DNA from: Mergibacter septicus
GTDB taxonomy: Bacteria > Pseudomonadota > Gammaproteobacteria > Enterobacterales > Pasteurellaceae
Direction: 5' to 3'
DNA: 64,000 bases
NCBI RefSeq assembly: GCF_003265225.1
Contig: NZ_CP022013.1
Span: forward strand, 963,001-1,027,000
Part shown: positions 41,210 to 52,700 of the stretch, piece after piece
Layout of the letters: each line of letters opens with the position of its first letter
How positions within the stretch are numbered: position 1 is the stretch's first letter
Made by a program: the position numbers and the translations under genes
The notes under the pieces: generated by a model
What the model was told of the DNA's origin: nothing
What the model saw: the letters and a program-made list of their open reading frames with translations, nothing else
Database searches by the model: none

Positions 41210-41712
41210 AATAGAACCTTACTTGTGTTGAGAAAACTCAGACTGGCCTCTGAGAACTGATTAAGCTAAACTTCTACTCAATACTGCAAACAGAAATATA
41301 GCCACTTTGTATTTGCAAAGCGGATATTATCAAACTAATGTTTTATTGCCAAACTTAATAGATTATTGATGAAATAAATTAATTTTCATTTTATTTCAAT
41401 GAGTTATAATATTTTTGATTTTTTTTGTAAATTTTTGTCATTATTTTACTTTTCTTTTTTGTAAGCCCATATTAATCAGCAAAATTTTTCTCAAATAAAA
41501 TAAGATATTGATTTATAATAGATTTAATTTAAAAAAGAGGCACTATATTGTAGTGCAAATAGCGATATTCTCAGCAATAGAATTTTTTCTTAAGTTGTGA
41601 TACAGATCACTATTAATTTACATTAAATAACTATTTTCTTTGATTACTACCTGTATTTAACCCTATTTTGGTACAAAAAATAACCATTTTGCGTATTGAT
41701 AAATTAATAAAT
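41210..41712. other. Long AT-rich region upstream of the porin gene
   Basis: About 500 bp with no coding frame. It holds a CRP-type site at 41596-41611, and the promoter of the porin must lie here on the minus strand. An untranslated leader or a small RNA is possible, but I cannot point to a clear start. Confidence 0.5.
41596..41611. promoter_or_regulatory. CRP-type binding site
   Basis: TGTGATACAGATCACT: nine of ten core positions match TGTGA-N6-TCACA. It is 387 bp upstream of the porin start, far for direct activation unless the leader is long. Confidence 0.65.
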
Positions 41713-41745
41713 AAAAACAGATATTTTTAATATCTGTTTTTATTT
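41713..41745 (-). terminator. Terminator of hldE
   Basis: 13-bp perfect stem AAAAACAGATATT / AATATCTGTTTTT with TTT loop, 35 bp past the hldE stop. Confidence 0.85.
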
Positions 41746-41775
41746 GAACAAAAGAAAATACAATAACCGAAAAGA

Positions 41776-43203
41776 TTATTTTAATTGCTGAATTCTTTTA
41801 ATCACATTGCTGGTTGAACAACCCTGTTCAAAATTGAGGACTTTCACTTCCCCACCATTAGCCCATACTTCTTTGCTACCTGCAATTTGCTCTGGCATAT
41901 AATCCCCACCTTTCACTAGAATATGCGGTAAGATTTCAGCAATTAAGCGTTGTGGTGTCACTTCATCAAACGCAACTAACCAATCCACGGCGGATAGCCC
42001 TGATAAGACTGCCATACGTTCTGCTAACGGATTAATGGGGCGATTTTCTCCTTTCAGACGTTTAACCGATTGATCTGAATTGACGGCGACAATTAAGCGA
42101 TCACCTAATTGACGTGCATTTTCTAAATAAGAAACATGCCCCGGATGGAGAATATCAAAACAACCATTCGTCATCACAATCTTTTCACCACGTTTTTTGG
42201 CTTGAGCTACCACCGCTTTTAATTCGCTTTCAGTCATAATCCCAAACCCATTTTTATTGCGGCGGTGAATTGCATTTTCCAATTCTACATTTGAAACTGT
42301 TGATGTCCCTAATTTTCCAACCACAATACCAGCGGCGACATTAGCTAAATAACAGGCTTCTTCTAAACTTCGCCCATCTGCAATGGCAGTTGCTAACACA
42401 CTAATCACTGTATCTCCAGCCCCCGTTACATCAAACACTTCTTGTGCTTCAGTGGCAAGGTGGTAAACCGCTTGATTTGGTCGAATAAGGGTCATACCTT
42501 TTTCTGAACGAGTAACAAGCAAGGCGGTTAATTCAAATTGTTCAATTAATGCTAATCCTTTTTCTACTATTTGTGCTTCACTCTCACAACGCCCTACCAC
42601 CGCTTCGAACTCTGACATATTTGGCGTGAGCAAAGTTGCCCCACGATAGCGGGTAAAATCAGTGCCTTTAGGATCAATTAACACAGGAATATTGGCATTT
42701 CGTGCGAGTTGAATCATCTGCTGAACTTGATTTAGGGTGCCTTTACCATAATCAGACAACACTAATGCTCCATAATGAGGTAAGGCAGTTTGTAGCTGTT
42801 GTAGTAGTTCTTGGCTTTCTACATTATGAAAATCTTCTTCAAAATCAAGTCGCAGTAATTGTTGATGGCGAGAAAGCACTCTCAATTTAGTAATGGTTGG
42901 GTGGCTATTTAATTTAACAAAATCACACTCAATTTTTTGTCGGTGTAAAATCTGGCTTAACGCATTGCCTGCTTCATCATTCCCAGTTAAACCGAGTAAC
43001 TTTACTGGGACATTGAGGGCGGCAATATTCATTGCCACGTTGGCTGCACCACCTGCACGCTCTTGATTTTTTTCTACTTTTACTACTGGTACGGGAGCTT
43101 CTGGTGAAATCCGATTGGTAGCACCAAACCAGTAACGATCAAGCATTACATCGCCAAGCACTAAAACCTTGGCTTGATCAAATTGAGCTGAATATTGTGT
43201 CAT
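41776..43203 (-). CDS. hldE: Bifunctional heptose 7-phosphate kinase / heptose 1-phosphate adenylyltransferase
   Basis: 475 residues. The N-terminal ribokinase-like domain (1-320) shows [24 protein letters not shown] and the catalytic [10 protein letters not shown]; the C-terminal nucleotidyltransferase domain (about 340-475) shows [16 protein letters not shown] with the HxGH motif. It makes ADP-heptose for the lipopolysaccharide core. It is divergent from lpxL, another LPS gene, across 132 bp. Confidence 0.96.
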   Translation of the reverse strand: MTQYSAQFDQAKVLVLGDVMLDRYWFGATNRISPEAPVPVVKVEKNQERAGGAANVAMNIAALNVPVKLLGLTGNDEAGNALSQILHRQKIECDFVKLNSHPTITKLRVLSRHQQLLRLDFEEDFHNVESQELLQQLQTALPHYGALVLSDYGKGTLNQVQQMIQLARNANIPVLIDPKGTDFTRYRGATLLTPNMSEFEAVVGRCESEAQIVEKGLALIEQFELTALLVTRSEKGMTLIRPNQAVYHLATEAQEVFDVTGAGDTVISVLATAIADGRSLEEACYLANVAAGIVVGKLGTSTVSNVELENAIHRRNKNGFGIMTESELKAVVAQAKKRGEKIVMTNGCFDILHPGHVSYLENARQLGDRLIVAVNSDQSVKRLKGENRPINPLAERMAVLSGLSAVDWLVAFDEVTPQRLIAEILPHILVKGGDYMPEQIAGSKEVWANGGEVKVLNFEQGCSTSNVIKRIQQLK

Positions 43204-43335
43204 TATTGCCTTGTCCTAATTAATGGAAGATTGAAAGTAAAGTAGTCTAAATTCTAACACAAAGAAAAGGGGAATAATGCTATTTACTTGATTTTCCGTT
43301 AAACTAGCGAAAATTTTTTAGCTGTTAGATGAAAA

Positions 43336-44277
43336 ATGAAGAAAAAAACAACAATAAAACCAAATTTTAAACTCACTTTTCTTGCTCCAAAATATTGGCT
43401 ACTTTGGCTAGCCGTTGGGCTTTTTCGCCTTATTTTATGTTTGCCTTACCCTTATTTAGTAAAATTAGGTAAAGGCTTAGGCTGGGTATTTGCTCGGTTA
43501 AAAGTAGGGAAAAAGCGGATTAATATCGCACGGCGTAACCTCGAATTATGCTTTCCCGATCTTTCCGAACAAGAGAAAGAAAGATTGTTAGCAAAAAATA
43601 TTGAAGCAGTTGGGCTCGCTATTATTGAAACAGGTATGGCGTGGTTTTGGTCGGATAAACGGATTAAAAAATGGTCGAAAGTTGAAGGATTAGAACATCT
43701 CTCACACGCAGCAGATCAGGGCGTGTTATTTATCGGTATTCATTTTTTAACTCTTGAATTAGGTGCAAGAATTGTTGGCTTATCAACTCCGGGGATAGGT
43801 ATTTATCGCCCGAATAACAATCCTGTTTTTGATTGGATTCAGACCCGTGGTCGGTTACGCTCTAACAAAGGTATGATTGATCGGCGGAATTTACGTGCAA
43901 TGTTAAGTGCGTTACGTCAAGGGGAAATTATTTGGTATGCACCTGATCACGATTATGGGCAACAAAACTCTGTTTTTGTACCGTTTTTTGCCGTAGCAGA
44001 AACAGCAACGACTACGGGCTCTCATTTACTCTTAAAAGCCTGTCCGAACGCTAAAGTTGTGCCTTTTGCCCCCTTGAGAAATCCTGATTATTCAGGCTAT
44101 ACCGTCTATATCAGCCCTGAGGTAGATTTTTCAGATTGCGAAAATCAACAGCAAACCGCTCAACGTATGAATCAAGCGATTGAAACAGAAATCTTGCGAG
44201 ATCCTAGCCAATATATGTGGTTACACCGCCGTTTCAAATCTCGCCCTGAAGGGCAAGCAGATTACTATAATAATTAA
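43336..44277 (+). CDS. lpxL: Lipid A biosynthesis lauroyl acyltransferase (LpxL/HtrB)
   Basis: 313 residues. One N-terminal membrane helix ([20 protein letters not shown]), the HX4E acyltransferase motif in [12 protein letters not shown] (about residue 135), [31 protein letters not shown] and [14 protein letters not shown] agree with E. coli LpxL closely. It adds a secondary acyl chain to lipid A. can follows after 10 bp. Confidence 0.95.
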   Translation: MKKKTTIKPNFKLTFLAPKYWLLWLAVGLFRLILCLPYPYLVKLGKGLGWVFARLKVGKKRINIARRNLELCFPDLSEQEKERLLAKNIEAVGLAIIETGMAWFWSDKRIKKWSKVEGLEHLSHAADQGVLFIGIHFLTLELGARIVGLSTPGIGIYRPNNNPVFDWIQTRGRLRSNKGMIDRRNLRAMLSALRQGEIIWYAPDHDYGQQNSVFVPFFAVAETATTTGSHLLLKACPNAKVVPFAPLRNPDYSGYTVYISPEVDFSDCENQQQTAQRMNQAIETEILRDPSQYMWLHRRFKSRPEGQADYYNN

Positions 44278-44287
44278 TAGGTTATTT

Positions 44288-44974
44288 ATGGAAAAAATTA
44301 AACGTCTCTTTGCCAATAATCACCATTGGGCAAAGCAAATGAAAGAAGAAAACTCTGATTTTTTTCAACAACTGGCAGAACATCAAAAACCTAGCTATCT
44401 CTGGATTGGCTGTTCGGATAGTCGTGTTCCCGCCGAAAAACTAACGAATTTAGAACCTGGTGAGCTATTTGTTCACCGCAATGTAGCCAATCAAGTCATT
44501 CATACCGATCTCAACTGCCTTTCAGTGGTGCAATATGCAGTTGATGTTTTAGAGATTGAACATATCATTATTTGTGGGCATACCAACTGTGGTGGTATTC
44601 ACGCAGCAATAAATAATCAGGATCTGGGGTTGATTAATAACTGGTTACTGCATATTCGAGATATTTGGTTTAAGCATAGCCATTTACTCGGCAAAGTATC
44701 ACCAGAAAAACGTGCTGATATGCTGACAAAAATTAATGTTGCCGAACAGGTATATAATCTCGGTATGTCATCGATTGTCCGTTCTGCTTGGAAAAAAGGA
44801 AAAAAATTATCTTTACACGGCTGGGTTTACGATGTGAAAGATGGCTATTTAATCGATCAAGGGGTTATTGCCACCAGTCGTGAAACTTTAGAAATTACTT
44901 ATCGTCAAGCGATTGCAAAATTATTAACTGAAGATCAAGAAAATAATGGTGAAAACCAAAATAATGAGATGTAA
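44288..44974 (+). CDS. can: Beta-carbonic anhydrase (HICA-like)
   Basis: 228 residues from ATG 44288; the frame is open further up inside lpxL but [11 protein letters not shown] is the family start. Zinc ligands Cys42, Asp44, His98 and Cys101 are in GCSDSR and GHTNCGG. Trp39, Arg64 and Tyr181, which form the inhibitory bicarbonate pocket of the Haemophilus influenzae enzyme, are at the same numbers. It supplies bicarbonate for carboxylations. It may be co-transcribed with lpxL. Confidence 0.95.
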   Translation: MEKIKRLFANNHHWAKQMKEENSDFFQQLAEHQKPSYLWIGCSDSRVPAEKLTNLEPGELFVHRNVANQVIHTDLNCLSVVQYAVDVLEIEHIIICGHTNCGGIHAAINNQDLGLINNWLLHIRDIWFKHSHLLGKVSPEKRADMLTKINVAEQVYNLGMSSIVRSAWKKGKKLSLHGWVYDVKDGYLIDQGVIATSRETLEITYRQAIAKLLTEDQENNGENQNNEM

Positions 44975-44992
44975 AACTGAAAGTAAAAACCT

Positions 44993-45018
44993 AAAAAACC
45001 GCTAAATAGCGGTTTTTT
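44993..45018. terminator. Bidirectional terminator between can and yggT
   Basis: Stem AACCGCTA / TAGCGGTT (44997-45004 with 45007-45014) flanked by A and T runs between convergent genes. Confidence 0.88.
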
Positions 45019-45031
45019 ATTTTATATAGTT

Positions 45032-45598
45032 TTATGCTAACAACCACAACTGCCCAAAATAATTTAACAGTAGGTTATTACCAAAAATAAGCAGAAAGCC
45101 CAATAGCATTACCGAAAAATCTAACATACCTGTATTTGGTAAAATACGGCGTATTGGAGCAAGTAAAGGTTCTGTGATTTGATATAACAGATATTCTACT
45201 TGGCTATTTCCTTGGCTAAACCAGCTACTAATGGCACGAATGAAGATCGCCCAGAAAATCATTGTGCCGAATGTTTTAACTAAACTTAGCCCCCCTAATA
45301 AAGCATAAATGGGTAATTCACTTAAACCAAAGTCAGAAGTGGTATCTTGCAACCAGATAAATAAAGGTAATTTAATCGCACCAAGCAATACCACTAAGAC
45401 TAAAGCTGAAAAATCAATATTAGAGTAAGTTGGAATGATTTTCTTCAATGGCATTAATGCTGGTTGGGTTAATTTCACTAATGTTTGCGAAAGTGGATGA
45501 TAAAAATCCACTCGACAATACTGAAACCACGCTCTTCCCACTAATGCAAACAGGTAAATACTGATTACCGTTTGTAGGATAAATTGTACTGCACTCAT
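45032..45598 (-). CDS. yggT: YggT family membrane protein
   Basis: 188 residues from ATG 45598 with AAAAGGAAAC just upstream; the frame runs further into hemN, but that is not used. Two YggT repeats, each with two helices and the pattern NPxxxPLRRxIP: LTQPALMPLKKIIPTYSNID and ITEPLLAPIRRILPNTGMLD. The family is linked to cell shape and ion homeostasis; its molecular role is not settled. Confidence 0.88.
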   Translation of the reverse strand: MSAVQFILQTVISIYLFALVGRAWFQYCRVDFYHPLSQTLVKLTQPALMPLKKIIPTYSNIDFSALVLVVLLGAIKLPLFIWLQDTTSDFGLSELPIYALLGGLSLVKTFGTMIFWAIFIRAISSWFSQGNSQVEYLLYQITEPLLAPIRRILPNTGMLDFSVMLLGFLLIFGNNLLLNYFGQLWLLA

Positions 45599-45608
45599 AA
45601 GTTTCCTT

Positions 45609-46976
45609 TTAAATAATGCGTGAAAATTGTTGACGTCTTGCCTGACTGCGTGAATAAGTATCAAAACACATACAGATATTACGAATTAATAAACGCCCTT
45701 TGGCAGAAACTTGAATCCCTGTTTCAGAGATGGTGAGCAATCCATCTTGGACTAACGGGGCTAATAATTCTAAGTCTTCAGCAAAATGTTGTTTAAAGTC
45801 AATTTGATAGGCTTTTTCAAAGACATCAAAGTCTAATTTAAAATTACAAATTAAAGCTTTGATAACATCACGGCGTAAACAATCCTCTTTGGTCATCTCC
45901 AGCCCTTTATGTAAGGCAATGCCTCGCATTTCAACATCAGCATAATAGAGTTTTAATTCTTTCTGATTTTGTGCATAGGTATCACCCAATAAACTAATTG
46001 CCGAAACCCCTAAGCCAAGTAAATCACACTCCTCTTGGGTGGTATAACCTTGGAAGTTACGATGTAAAACGCCTTTCTCTTGTGCAATGGCTAATTCATC
46101 ATCTGGTTTTGCAAAATGATCCATTCCGATAAACTTATATCCTTTCGCAGATAAAGTCTCTATCGTTTTTTGCAAAATAGTGAGTTTTTCTTCTGGGGCA
46201 GGTAACATTTCATCTTTAATTTTACGTTGTCCTGCAAAACGGCTCGGTAAATGTGCGTAGTTAAACACACTGAGACGATCTGGGTTTAATTCAATAACAC
46301 GTTGCAACGTGTGCATAAAACTTTGTTCGGTTTGTAACGGTAAACCATAAATTAAATCAAGATTAGTCGATTCAAATCCAAGCTCTCTCGCTTTTTGCAT
46401 TAATGCAAAAATAAACGCTTCATCTTGCTCTCGATTAACCGCTTTTTGAACCTCTTTATTAAAATCTTGTACCCCCATACTAATACGGTTAAAACCAATA
46501 TTGCGTAAATGGGTAAGCATTGATAGCTCTATTTCCCTTGGATCGATTTCAATACTAATTTCGGCTTTCTCGCTGACATTAAAATGTTTGCGTAACATTG
46601 CCATTAAGCGTAAGGATTGCTCTTCACTCAAATAAGTTGGTGTCCCACCACCCCAGTGAATTTGAGTAACCACTCGTTGCTTAAATAATTCTGCCCGTTC
46701 TTTAATTTCTTTTTCTAAATAATCCAAATAAATATCCGCTTTGTGCTGATGGCGTGTAATGATTTTGTTGCACGCACAGAAATAGCAAAGTTTATGACAA
46801 AACGGAATATGAACATATAAGGATAACGGACGTTGTGGATAACGTTGACTTGCAGCGATAAAATCTTGATTGTTATAGGCTTCACTAAATTCTAACGCAG
46901 TTGGATAAGATGTATATCTTGGTCCTGATTGGTTATACTTACGGATAAGGTTTAAATCCCACACGATTTCTGACAT
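45609..46976 (-). CDS. hemN: Oxygen-independent coproporphyrinogen III dehydrogenase
   Basis: 455 residues. Radical-SAM cluster motif CHKLCYFC (CxxxCxxC) near residue 60, GGGTPTYLS, SIEIDPREI, NRISMGVQDFN and LDLIYGLPLQT are all present. It decarboxylates coproporphyrinogen in anaerobic haem synthesis. Together with hemB at 31 kb it shows a capacity for haem synthesis, which Haemophilus influenzae lacks in part. ATG after AGGGGC. Confidence 0.95.
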   Translation of the reverse strand: MSEIVWDLNLIRKYNQSGPRYTSYPTALEFSEAYNNQDFIAASQRYPQRPLSLYVHIPFCHKLCYFCACNKIITRHQHKADIYLDYLEKEIKERAELFKQRVVTQIHWGGGTPTYLSEEQSLRLMAMLRKHFNVSEKAEISIEIDPREIELSMLTHLRNIGFNRISMGVQDFNKEVQKAVNREQDEAFIFALMQKARELGFESTNLDLIYGLPLQTEQSFMHTLQRVIELNPDRLSVFNYAHLPSRFAGQRKIKDEMLPAPEEKLTILQKTIETLSAKGYKFIGMDHFAKPDDELAIAQEKGVLHRNFQGYTTQEECDLLGLGVSAISLLGDTYAQNQKELKLYYADVEMRGIALHKGLEMTKEDCLRRDVIKALICNFKLDFDVFEKAYQIDFKQHFAEDLELLAPLVQDGLLTISETGIQVSAKGRLLIRNICMCFDTYSRSQARRQQFSRII

Positions 46977-46987
46977 AACTGCCCCTA

Positions 46988-47419
46988 TTATTTAATTGCC
47001 TCAAGTAGTTGAGGTAACTCCAATTTAATTTGTGTTTCTAATTTTACTTCGGCACTTTCTCTGCTTAAATCTTGTCGCATACGGACTTGTTTACTCAGTT
47101 GTTTGCGTGCCTCGTGAGTCGGCATATCTGCTACCACTTGATATAATTCATTCATCGCTGGATATGCACTTAAAGTTGTTTTTCCTAAAACATCAAGCAA
47201 CTTTTTTAAACGAATGACGCCTTCCGATAAATTACATTCGCCAGTTAGCATCGCTTGAGCAATAATATGAATACTCTCTTCTATACGTTGACGGCGTTGT
47301 TGTTGTGCTTGTAATACCGCACGTTTTTGCTGGGCTAAGGCAGAATAAAGACGGACTAAATATAGGGTCATCACCACAATAATGCTAGTCCCGATAAAAA
47401 ATAAGATAGTTATTGCCAT
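46988..47419 (-). CDS. DUF2489 membrane protein
   Basis: 143 residues: one N-terminal membrane helix (ITILFFIGTSIIVVMTLYLV) and a helical cytoplasmic part with RQRIEESIHIIAQAMLTGEC and LSEGVIRLKKLLD, the DUF2489 pattern. The function is unknown. It overlaps the yihI stop by one base and precedes hemN by 11 bp; the yihI-DUF2489-hemN order is conserved in related bacteria. Confidence 0.85.
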   Translation of the reverse strand: MAITILFFIGTSIIVVMTLYLVRLYSALAQQKRAVLQAQQQRRQRIEESIHIIAQAMLTGECNLSEGVIRLKKLLDVLGKTTLSAYPAMNELYQVVADMPTHEARKQLSKQVRMRQDLSRESAEVKLETQIKLELPQLLEAIK

Positions 47420-48012
47420 TATCTAAACCGATTAATATCAATGGTAGCAAAAGTATTATAAAGATCTTCAGTGCTTTCTTCCTCGTTTAACCCTAATTCT
47501 GCCATTAGTTCCTCAATCCGTGTTAAACACTCATCAACAAATTGCTGATCTTCGGTTGAAATTCTTTTTCCTGCTTCTAATTGATCGAGTAATTGATGCA
47601 AACATTCATTATTTTCTAATTGGGCTAACTCTTGCTCTAATTGTTGTCTTACATTCGTTACGCTTGCTTGTGGCATATTTTTTTCTGCAATAGCGATCGG
47701 TTGAATAAACTGTCCTTTTTCAGGTTTATTTACCATTTCAATAACTAAAGCCACTTTTTTTCGGCTACCTATACGAGGATCTTTTATCTCTGAGGTCAAA
47801 TGCGTTTTCTTCTCACTCGCACCACTATGGCGACTGCCTGATGGTAACCCTTTATGTTTTTTCTTCCGTTTTTCTGCCCACGCTTTTGTATCTAATTCAT
47901 AACGGCTTAACTTTTTTCCTTTTTTATTTGGCGTTTTTGTTTCACTTCGTTTGTCCGCCTTTCTGATCGGCATAATATCACTGATCTTACGGCTCTTTTT
48001 TTGACGACTCAT
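47419..48012 (-). CDS. yihI: Der GTPase-activating protein YihI
   Basis: 197 residues. The very basic N-terminus ([37 protein letters not shown]) and the acidic C-terminus ([20 protein letters not shown]-like stretch, then [14 protein letters not shown]) are the YihI plan. It stimulates the GTPase Der in ribosome assembly. It is the first gene of the yihI-DUF2489-hemN group. Confidence 0.88.
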   Translation of the reverse strand: MSRQKKSRKISDIMPIRKADKRSETKTPNKKGKKLSRYELDTKAWAEKRKKKHKGLPSGSRHSGASEKKTHLTSEIKDPRIGSRKKVALVIEMVNKPEKGQFIQPIAIAEKNMPQASVTNVRQQLEQELAQLENNECLHQLLDQLEAGKRISTEDQQFVDECLTRIEELMAELGLNEEESTEDLYNTFATIDINRFR

Positions 48013-48114
48013 ACTATTCCTTGCTTTTTCTTGCTTAATTTTATACTAAAATAAATGCCGTCTATTCTACCACCAAAGCGTAAGGCAAAACAGGGTAGAA
48101 TCACTATTTCACCC

Positions 48115-48155
48115 ATAATAAAGGGTAATCAAGCTATTTATCTTGATTACCCTCA
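48115..48155 (-). terminator. Terminator of gltBD
   Basis: 11-bp stem GGGTAATCAAG / CTTGATTACCC (48123-48133 with 48142-48152), then TTTATTAT on the minus strand, 42 bp past gltD. Confidence 0.75.
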
Positions 48156-48193
48156 ATTCTTTTCATTAAAACAAGATAGTTTTACTGGCTATC

Positions 48194-49621
48194 CTATACC
48201 TCTAAAAATGCCAAAATACTGTGGGCAGCTTGACGCCCCTCAGCAATTGCAGTAACCACTAAATCTGAACCTCGAGTGATATCCCCACCTGCAAATATTT
48301 TCGGATTTGCGGTTTGCTGTGGTAATTCGCCCTTAGTTTCAATACGTCCACGCTGATCAATATTCACCTCAACCTCCGCTAGCCACGGCATTTGATGTGG
48401 TGCGAATCCAAAAGCAACAATTATTGCATCACAAGCAATCACTTGTTCGCTTCCTTCAATCACTGTCGCTACTCGCCGTCCATAGCAATCCGCTTCCCCT
48501 AATTCGGTGCGTACCACTTTAATACCTACCACCTGTGCTTTATCACCCTCTACGCCAGTAGATTTTATTTCCACTGCAACGGGTTGGGCGTTAAATAAAA
48601 ATTTTGCCCCTTCTTCTTTGGCATTGGTAAATTCTTTACGACTTCCCGGCATATTCTGTTGATCTCGGCGATAGATACAGGTTACTGAGCTGGCTTGTTG
48701 GCGAATGGCTGTCCGCATACAGTCCATTGCCGTATCACCACCACCTAATACCACCACGTTTTTCCCTGCTAAGTTAATATAATCAGGACTTGCTAATCCC
48801 ATTAAATGTTGGGTATTGCCGATTAAATAAGGCAATGCTGAATAAACACCTTCTGCTTGTTCATTTGGAATACCTGCCTTGATACTTTGATAAGTCCCCA
48901 CCCCAAGGAAGACGGCATCATATTGTTCAACCAGTTCTGTTAGTTGAATATCTTCGCCAATATTTACTCCCAATTTAAATTCAATTCCCATTGCGCTAAA
49001 AATCTCACGGCGGCGACTCATTACTTCTTTTTCAAGTTTGAATGCTGGAATACCAAAGGTAAGCAACCCACCAATTTCCTGTTGCCGTTCATACACCGTT
49101 ACTGCTACACCATTGCGAATCAGTTGTTCTGCACACCCCAAGCCAGCAGGACCAGCACCAATTACTGCCACTTTTTTGCCAGAAAAAGGCACGTCTTTAA
49201 CTGTTGGCCGCCAACCCATTGCAAAGGCTTTTTCGGTGATATATTTTTCAATATTCCCAATCGTTACCGCCCCAAACTCAGCATTAAGCGAACAAACACC
49301 TTCACATAAGCGATCTTGTGGGCAAACTCGACCACAGATTTCTGGTAAGGTATTTGTTTCATGGGCAAGTTCTGCTGCTTCAATAATTCTGCCTTCATAA
49401 GTGAGTTTTAGCCAATTCGGGATATTATTGTGCAATGGGCATTTATGTTGGCAATATGGGTTACCACAACTAAGGCAACGATCAGCTTGTGCTTCGGCTT
49501 GGCTTTTATCAAATATTTGATAAATTTCAATAAACTGTTGTTTGCGTTGTTCTAATGGTTTTTTACGTGGTTCAACCCGTGGTAAATCAATAAACTGATA
49601 GATATTGCCTTGCTGACTCAT
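48194..49621 (-). CDS. gltD: Glutamate synthase (NADPH) small subunit
   Basis: 475 residues. N-terminal cysteine clusters for two 4Fe-4S centres (CLSCGNPYCQHKCPLHNNIP and CGRVCPQDRLCEGVC), then FAD motif VIGAGPAGLGCAEQL and NADPH motif VVLGGGDTAMDCM. It feeds electrons to GltB. It lies 119 bp after gltB, a wider gap than in E. coli, with AAAGGAAAAG before the ATG. Confidence 0.95.
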   Translation of the reverse strand: MSQQGNIYQFIDLPRVEPRKKPLEQRKQQFIEIYQIFDKSQAEAQADRCLSCGNPYCQHKCPLHNNIPNWLKLTYEGRIIEAAELAHETNTLPEICGRVCPQDRLCEGVCSLNAEFGAVTIGNIEKYITEKAFAMGWRPTVKDVPFSGKKVAVIGAGPAGLGCAEQLIRNGVAVTVYERQQEIGGLLTFGIPAFKLEKEVMSRRREIFSAMGIEFKLGVNIGEDIQLTELVEQYDAVFLGVGTYQSIKAGIPNEQAEGVYSALPYLIGNTQHLMGLASPDYINLAGKNVVVLGGGDTAMDCMRTAIRQQASSVTCIYRRDQQNMPGSRKEFTNAKEEGAKFLFNAQPVAVEIKSTGVEGDKAQVVGIKVVRTELGEADCYGRRVATVIEGSEQVIACDAIIVAFGFAPHQMPWLAEVEVNIDQRGRIETKGELPQQTANPKIFAGGDITRGSDLVVTAIAEGRQAAHSILAFLEV

Positions 49622-49740
49622 AATCTTTTCCTTTGTTTTGTTCCGATATATTTCTAAATTTATTTTCGTTATCGCCTACTATACGGCAGTTACTTAGGGG
49701 GATTAATCTGGCTGACGACTTCAAGCTAATCCCCTATTAT

Positions 49741-52700
49741 TTATTGAGTAACAACACCCAGTTCGTTGACCGTCCGCCGTTTATGCCCAAGTAAAGCATT
49801 GACATCATTTGCTTTCGGTTTAACTAAAATAAATTTAGCGGCATAATCCTCCCAGTTCGCTAACATTCGTTCAGCCAATGGACTATGAGTATAATCAAGA
49901 TGTTGAATTAATAATCCACGCAAATACTCTTGGTGTGTAGGTAAGGCTTCAATACTTAATCCTTCGACTAGTTCTGGGTTAATCCGTGTTTTGAATTTAC
50001 CGTCCCAATCGTAAACATAAGCAAAGCCTCCTGTCATTCCAGCTCCAAAGTTGATCCCCGTTTTACCAAGAATACAGACCACACCACCTGTCATATATTC
50101 ACACCCATTATCTCCTATTCCCTCGATCACGGCAGTGGCACCTGAATTACGCACGGCAAAGCGTTCCCCAGCTCTTCCTGAAGCAAATAATGCACCACCT
50201 GTTGCCCCATACAAACAGGTATTGCCAGCAATGGTTGCTTGTTCAGGGGCAAAGCTGACGCCAGTATGAGGGCGAATAACAATTTTTCCCCCAGCCATAC
50301 CTTTACCAACATAATCGTTTGCATCTCCTGTTAAGAAGAGATTGATACCGCCTGCAAGCCAAACACCAAAACTTTGCCCAATGGTACCCGTTAAACGTAA
50401 GGTAAATTGCTGTTCACTATTACCTGCATTACCATATTTTTTAGCAACTAAGCCAGATAGAGTTGCTCCTACTGAGCGATCTAAATTACTGGTATCAAAA
50501 GTGAGATCGAGATCGCAAGCTTGATCAGTTGATAATAGTGGTTCGGCAGCTTCAACAATCGCTTTATTGAGTACCCCTTTATCCAACGGTGGGTTAGCTT
50601 GCGTACAATATCTAGCACTGCCTGATGGGACTTGTGGTGCATATAACAATCCTGTTAAATCTAAACCACGTTGTTTAGCCGTTTTACCTTCCACGATGGA
50701 TAATAAATCAGTGCGACCAATCAGATCGGTGAGTTTCTCTACCCCTAAACTTGCCATAATTTCCCGAACATCTTGAGCAATAAATTTGAAATAGTTCATC
50801 ACTTTTTCAGGCAAGCCGTGATAGTGCTGTTGCCGTAATTTTTCATCTTGGGTTGCAATACCAGTCGCACAATTATTTAGGTGACAAATTCTTAAATAAC
50901 GGCAACCTAAAGCCACCATTGGTCCTGTACCAAAACCAAAACTTTCTGCACCTAATATCGCTGCTTTTACCACATCAAGCCCTGTTTTTAACCCACCATC
51001 AACTTGCAAGCGGACTTTATGGCGTAAATTATTTTCGACTAAAGCTTGCTGTGCTTCAGCTAACCCTAATTCCCACGGGCTACCTGCATATTTTACACTT
51101 GAAAGTGGACTAGCTCCTGTTCCGCCATCATAGCCAGCGATGGTAATTAAATCGGCATAGGCTTTTGCTACACCTGTTGCAATTGTGCCAACCCCCGGTA
51201 AAGAAACAAGTTTGACCGAAATCAGCGCTTGAGGGTTAATCTGTTTCAAATCAAAAATTAATTGGGCTAAGTCCTCAATGGAATAAATATCGTGATGAGG
51301 CGGTGGTGAGATTAACGTTGAACCGGGAACGGAATAGCGTAATTGAGCTATATATGGCGTTACTTTATCCCCCGGAAGCTGTCCGCCTTCCCCTGGTTTT
51401 GCCCCCTGTGCAACTTTAATTTGAATAACATCTGCATTCATTAGATAGGCTGGTGTAACCCCAAAACGCCCTGAAGCAACCTGTTTAATGCGTGACACTT
51501 TTTCTGTACCATAACGTTTCGGATCTTCGCCACCTTCGCCAGAATTAGAATATCCCCCCAAGCGGTTCATTGCGGTAGCAAGTGCTTCGTGTGCCTCTGG
51601 ACTTAATGCCCCGATACTCATTGCCGCACTATCAAAACGTTGATAAAGATTTTCTGCTGGTTCGACTTGATCAACTGAAATCTGTTGTTGAGGATCGATA
51701 TTTAATTGAAGTAAATCTCGAATGGTGGTAACTGGTCGCTGATTCACCGTTTCTGCATACTGACGATAAATCTTATAATCCCCTGTATTAACCGCTTGTT
51801 GCAAATAATTAATTACATCAGGATTATAGGCGTGATATTCCCCTTGTGGTTTATATTTGAGATAGCCCCCTACCTCTAACCCTTTACTCACACGCCAAGC
51901 AGCTTTTTGTAAACGTTGTAGATCTTGCTCTAGATCAGCAAAACTCGCTCCTGCAATCCGACAGGTGATCCGTTTAAAACAAAGTTCGGTAATCTCTTGG
52001 TTTAAACCAACTGCTTCAAATAAATGGGCACAGCGGTAAGAAGAAATGGTAGAAATTCCCATTTTGGAAATGATTTTATACAATCCTTTATCAATACCTT
52101 TCCGAAAATTTGAGAAGGCTTGTGGCAGTGATTTTTGAATTGCACCACTTTTTACCATCTTCGCTAAACTTTCATAGGCTAAATAAGGATAAACTGCCGT
52201 TGCCCCTAAACCGATAAGTACCGCAAAATGGTGAGGGTTACGTGCAGAACCAGTTTCAACCACAATATTGGCATCACAACGTAAGTTTTTTTCTACCAAA
52301 CGTTGTTGTACTGCTCCGACTGAAAGGGCAGCTGGAATAGGCAGATTTTCTCGACTAATCGCACGATCTGAAATAATTAATAAAACTGCACCATTGCGAG
52401 CTTCATTTTCGGCTTGATCACATAAGTTTTCAATCGCTGTTTTTAAGCTTATTGTTGCTGGATTATAAGTTGCATCTAAAATGCTATGCTTATAATAAGC
52501 CTGTGGAAGCTCCATCAACTGCACTAAATCAGAATAAACTAATATCGGAGATTGAAAATTAACCCGATGCGACATACCTTCTGTTTCAAAGAAAACGCTC
52601 ATCTCACGCCCAATGCTGGTATTCAGGCTCATCACGTGGGCTTCACGCAGTGGATCAATCGGAGGATTAGTTACTTGAGCAAAATACTGCCGAAAATAGT

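Noticed and set aside
44180-44287. N-terminal extension of carbonic anhydrase
   Set aside because: The extension lies wholly inside lpxL; family start and residue numbering (Cys42, His98, Tyr181) fit ATG 44288.
45599-45664. N-terminal extension of YggT into hemN
   Set aside because: TTG start inside hemN without a ribosome site; ATG 45598 has AAAAGGAAAC and the family start.
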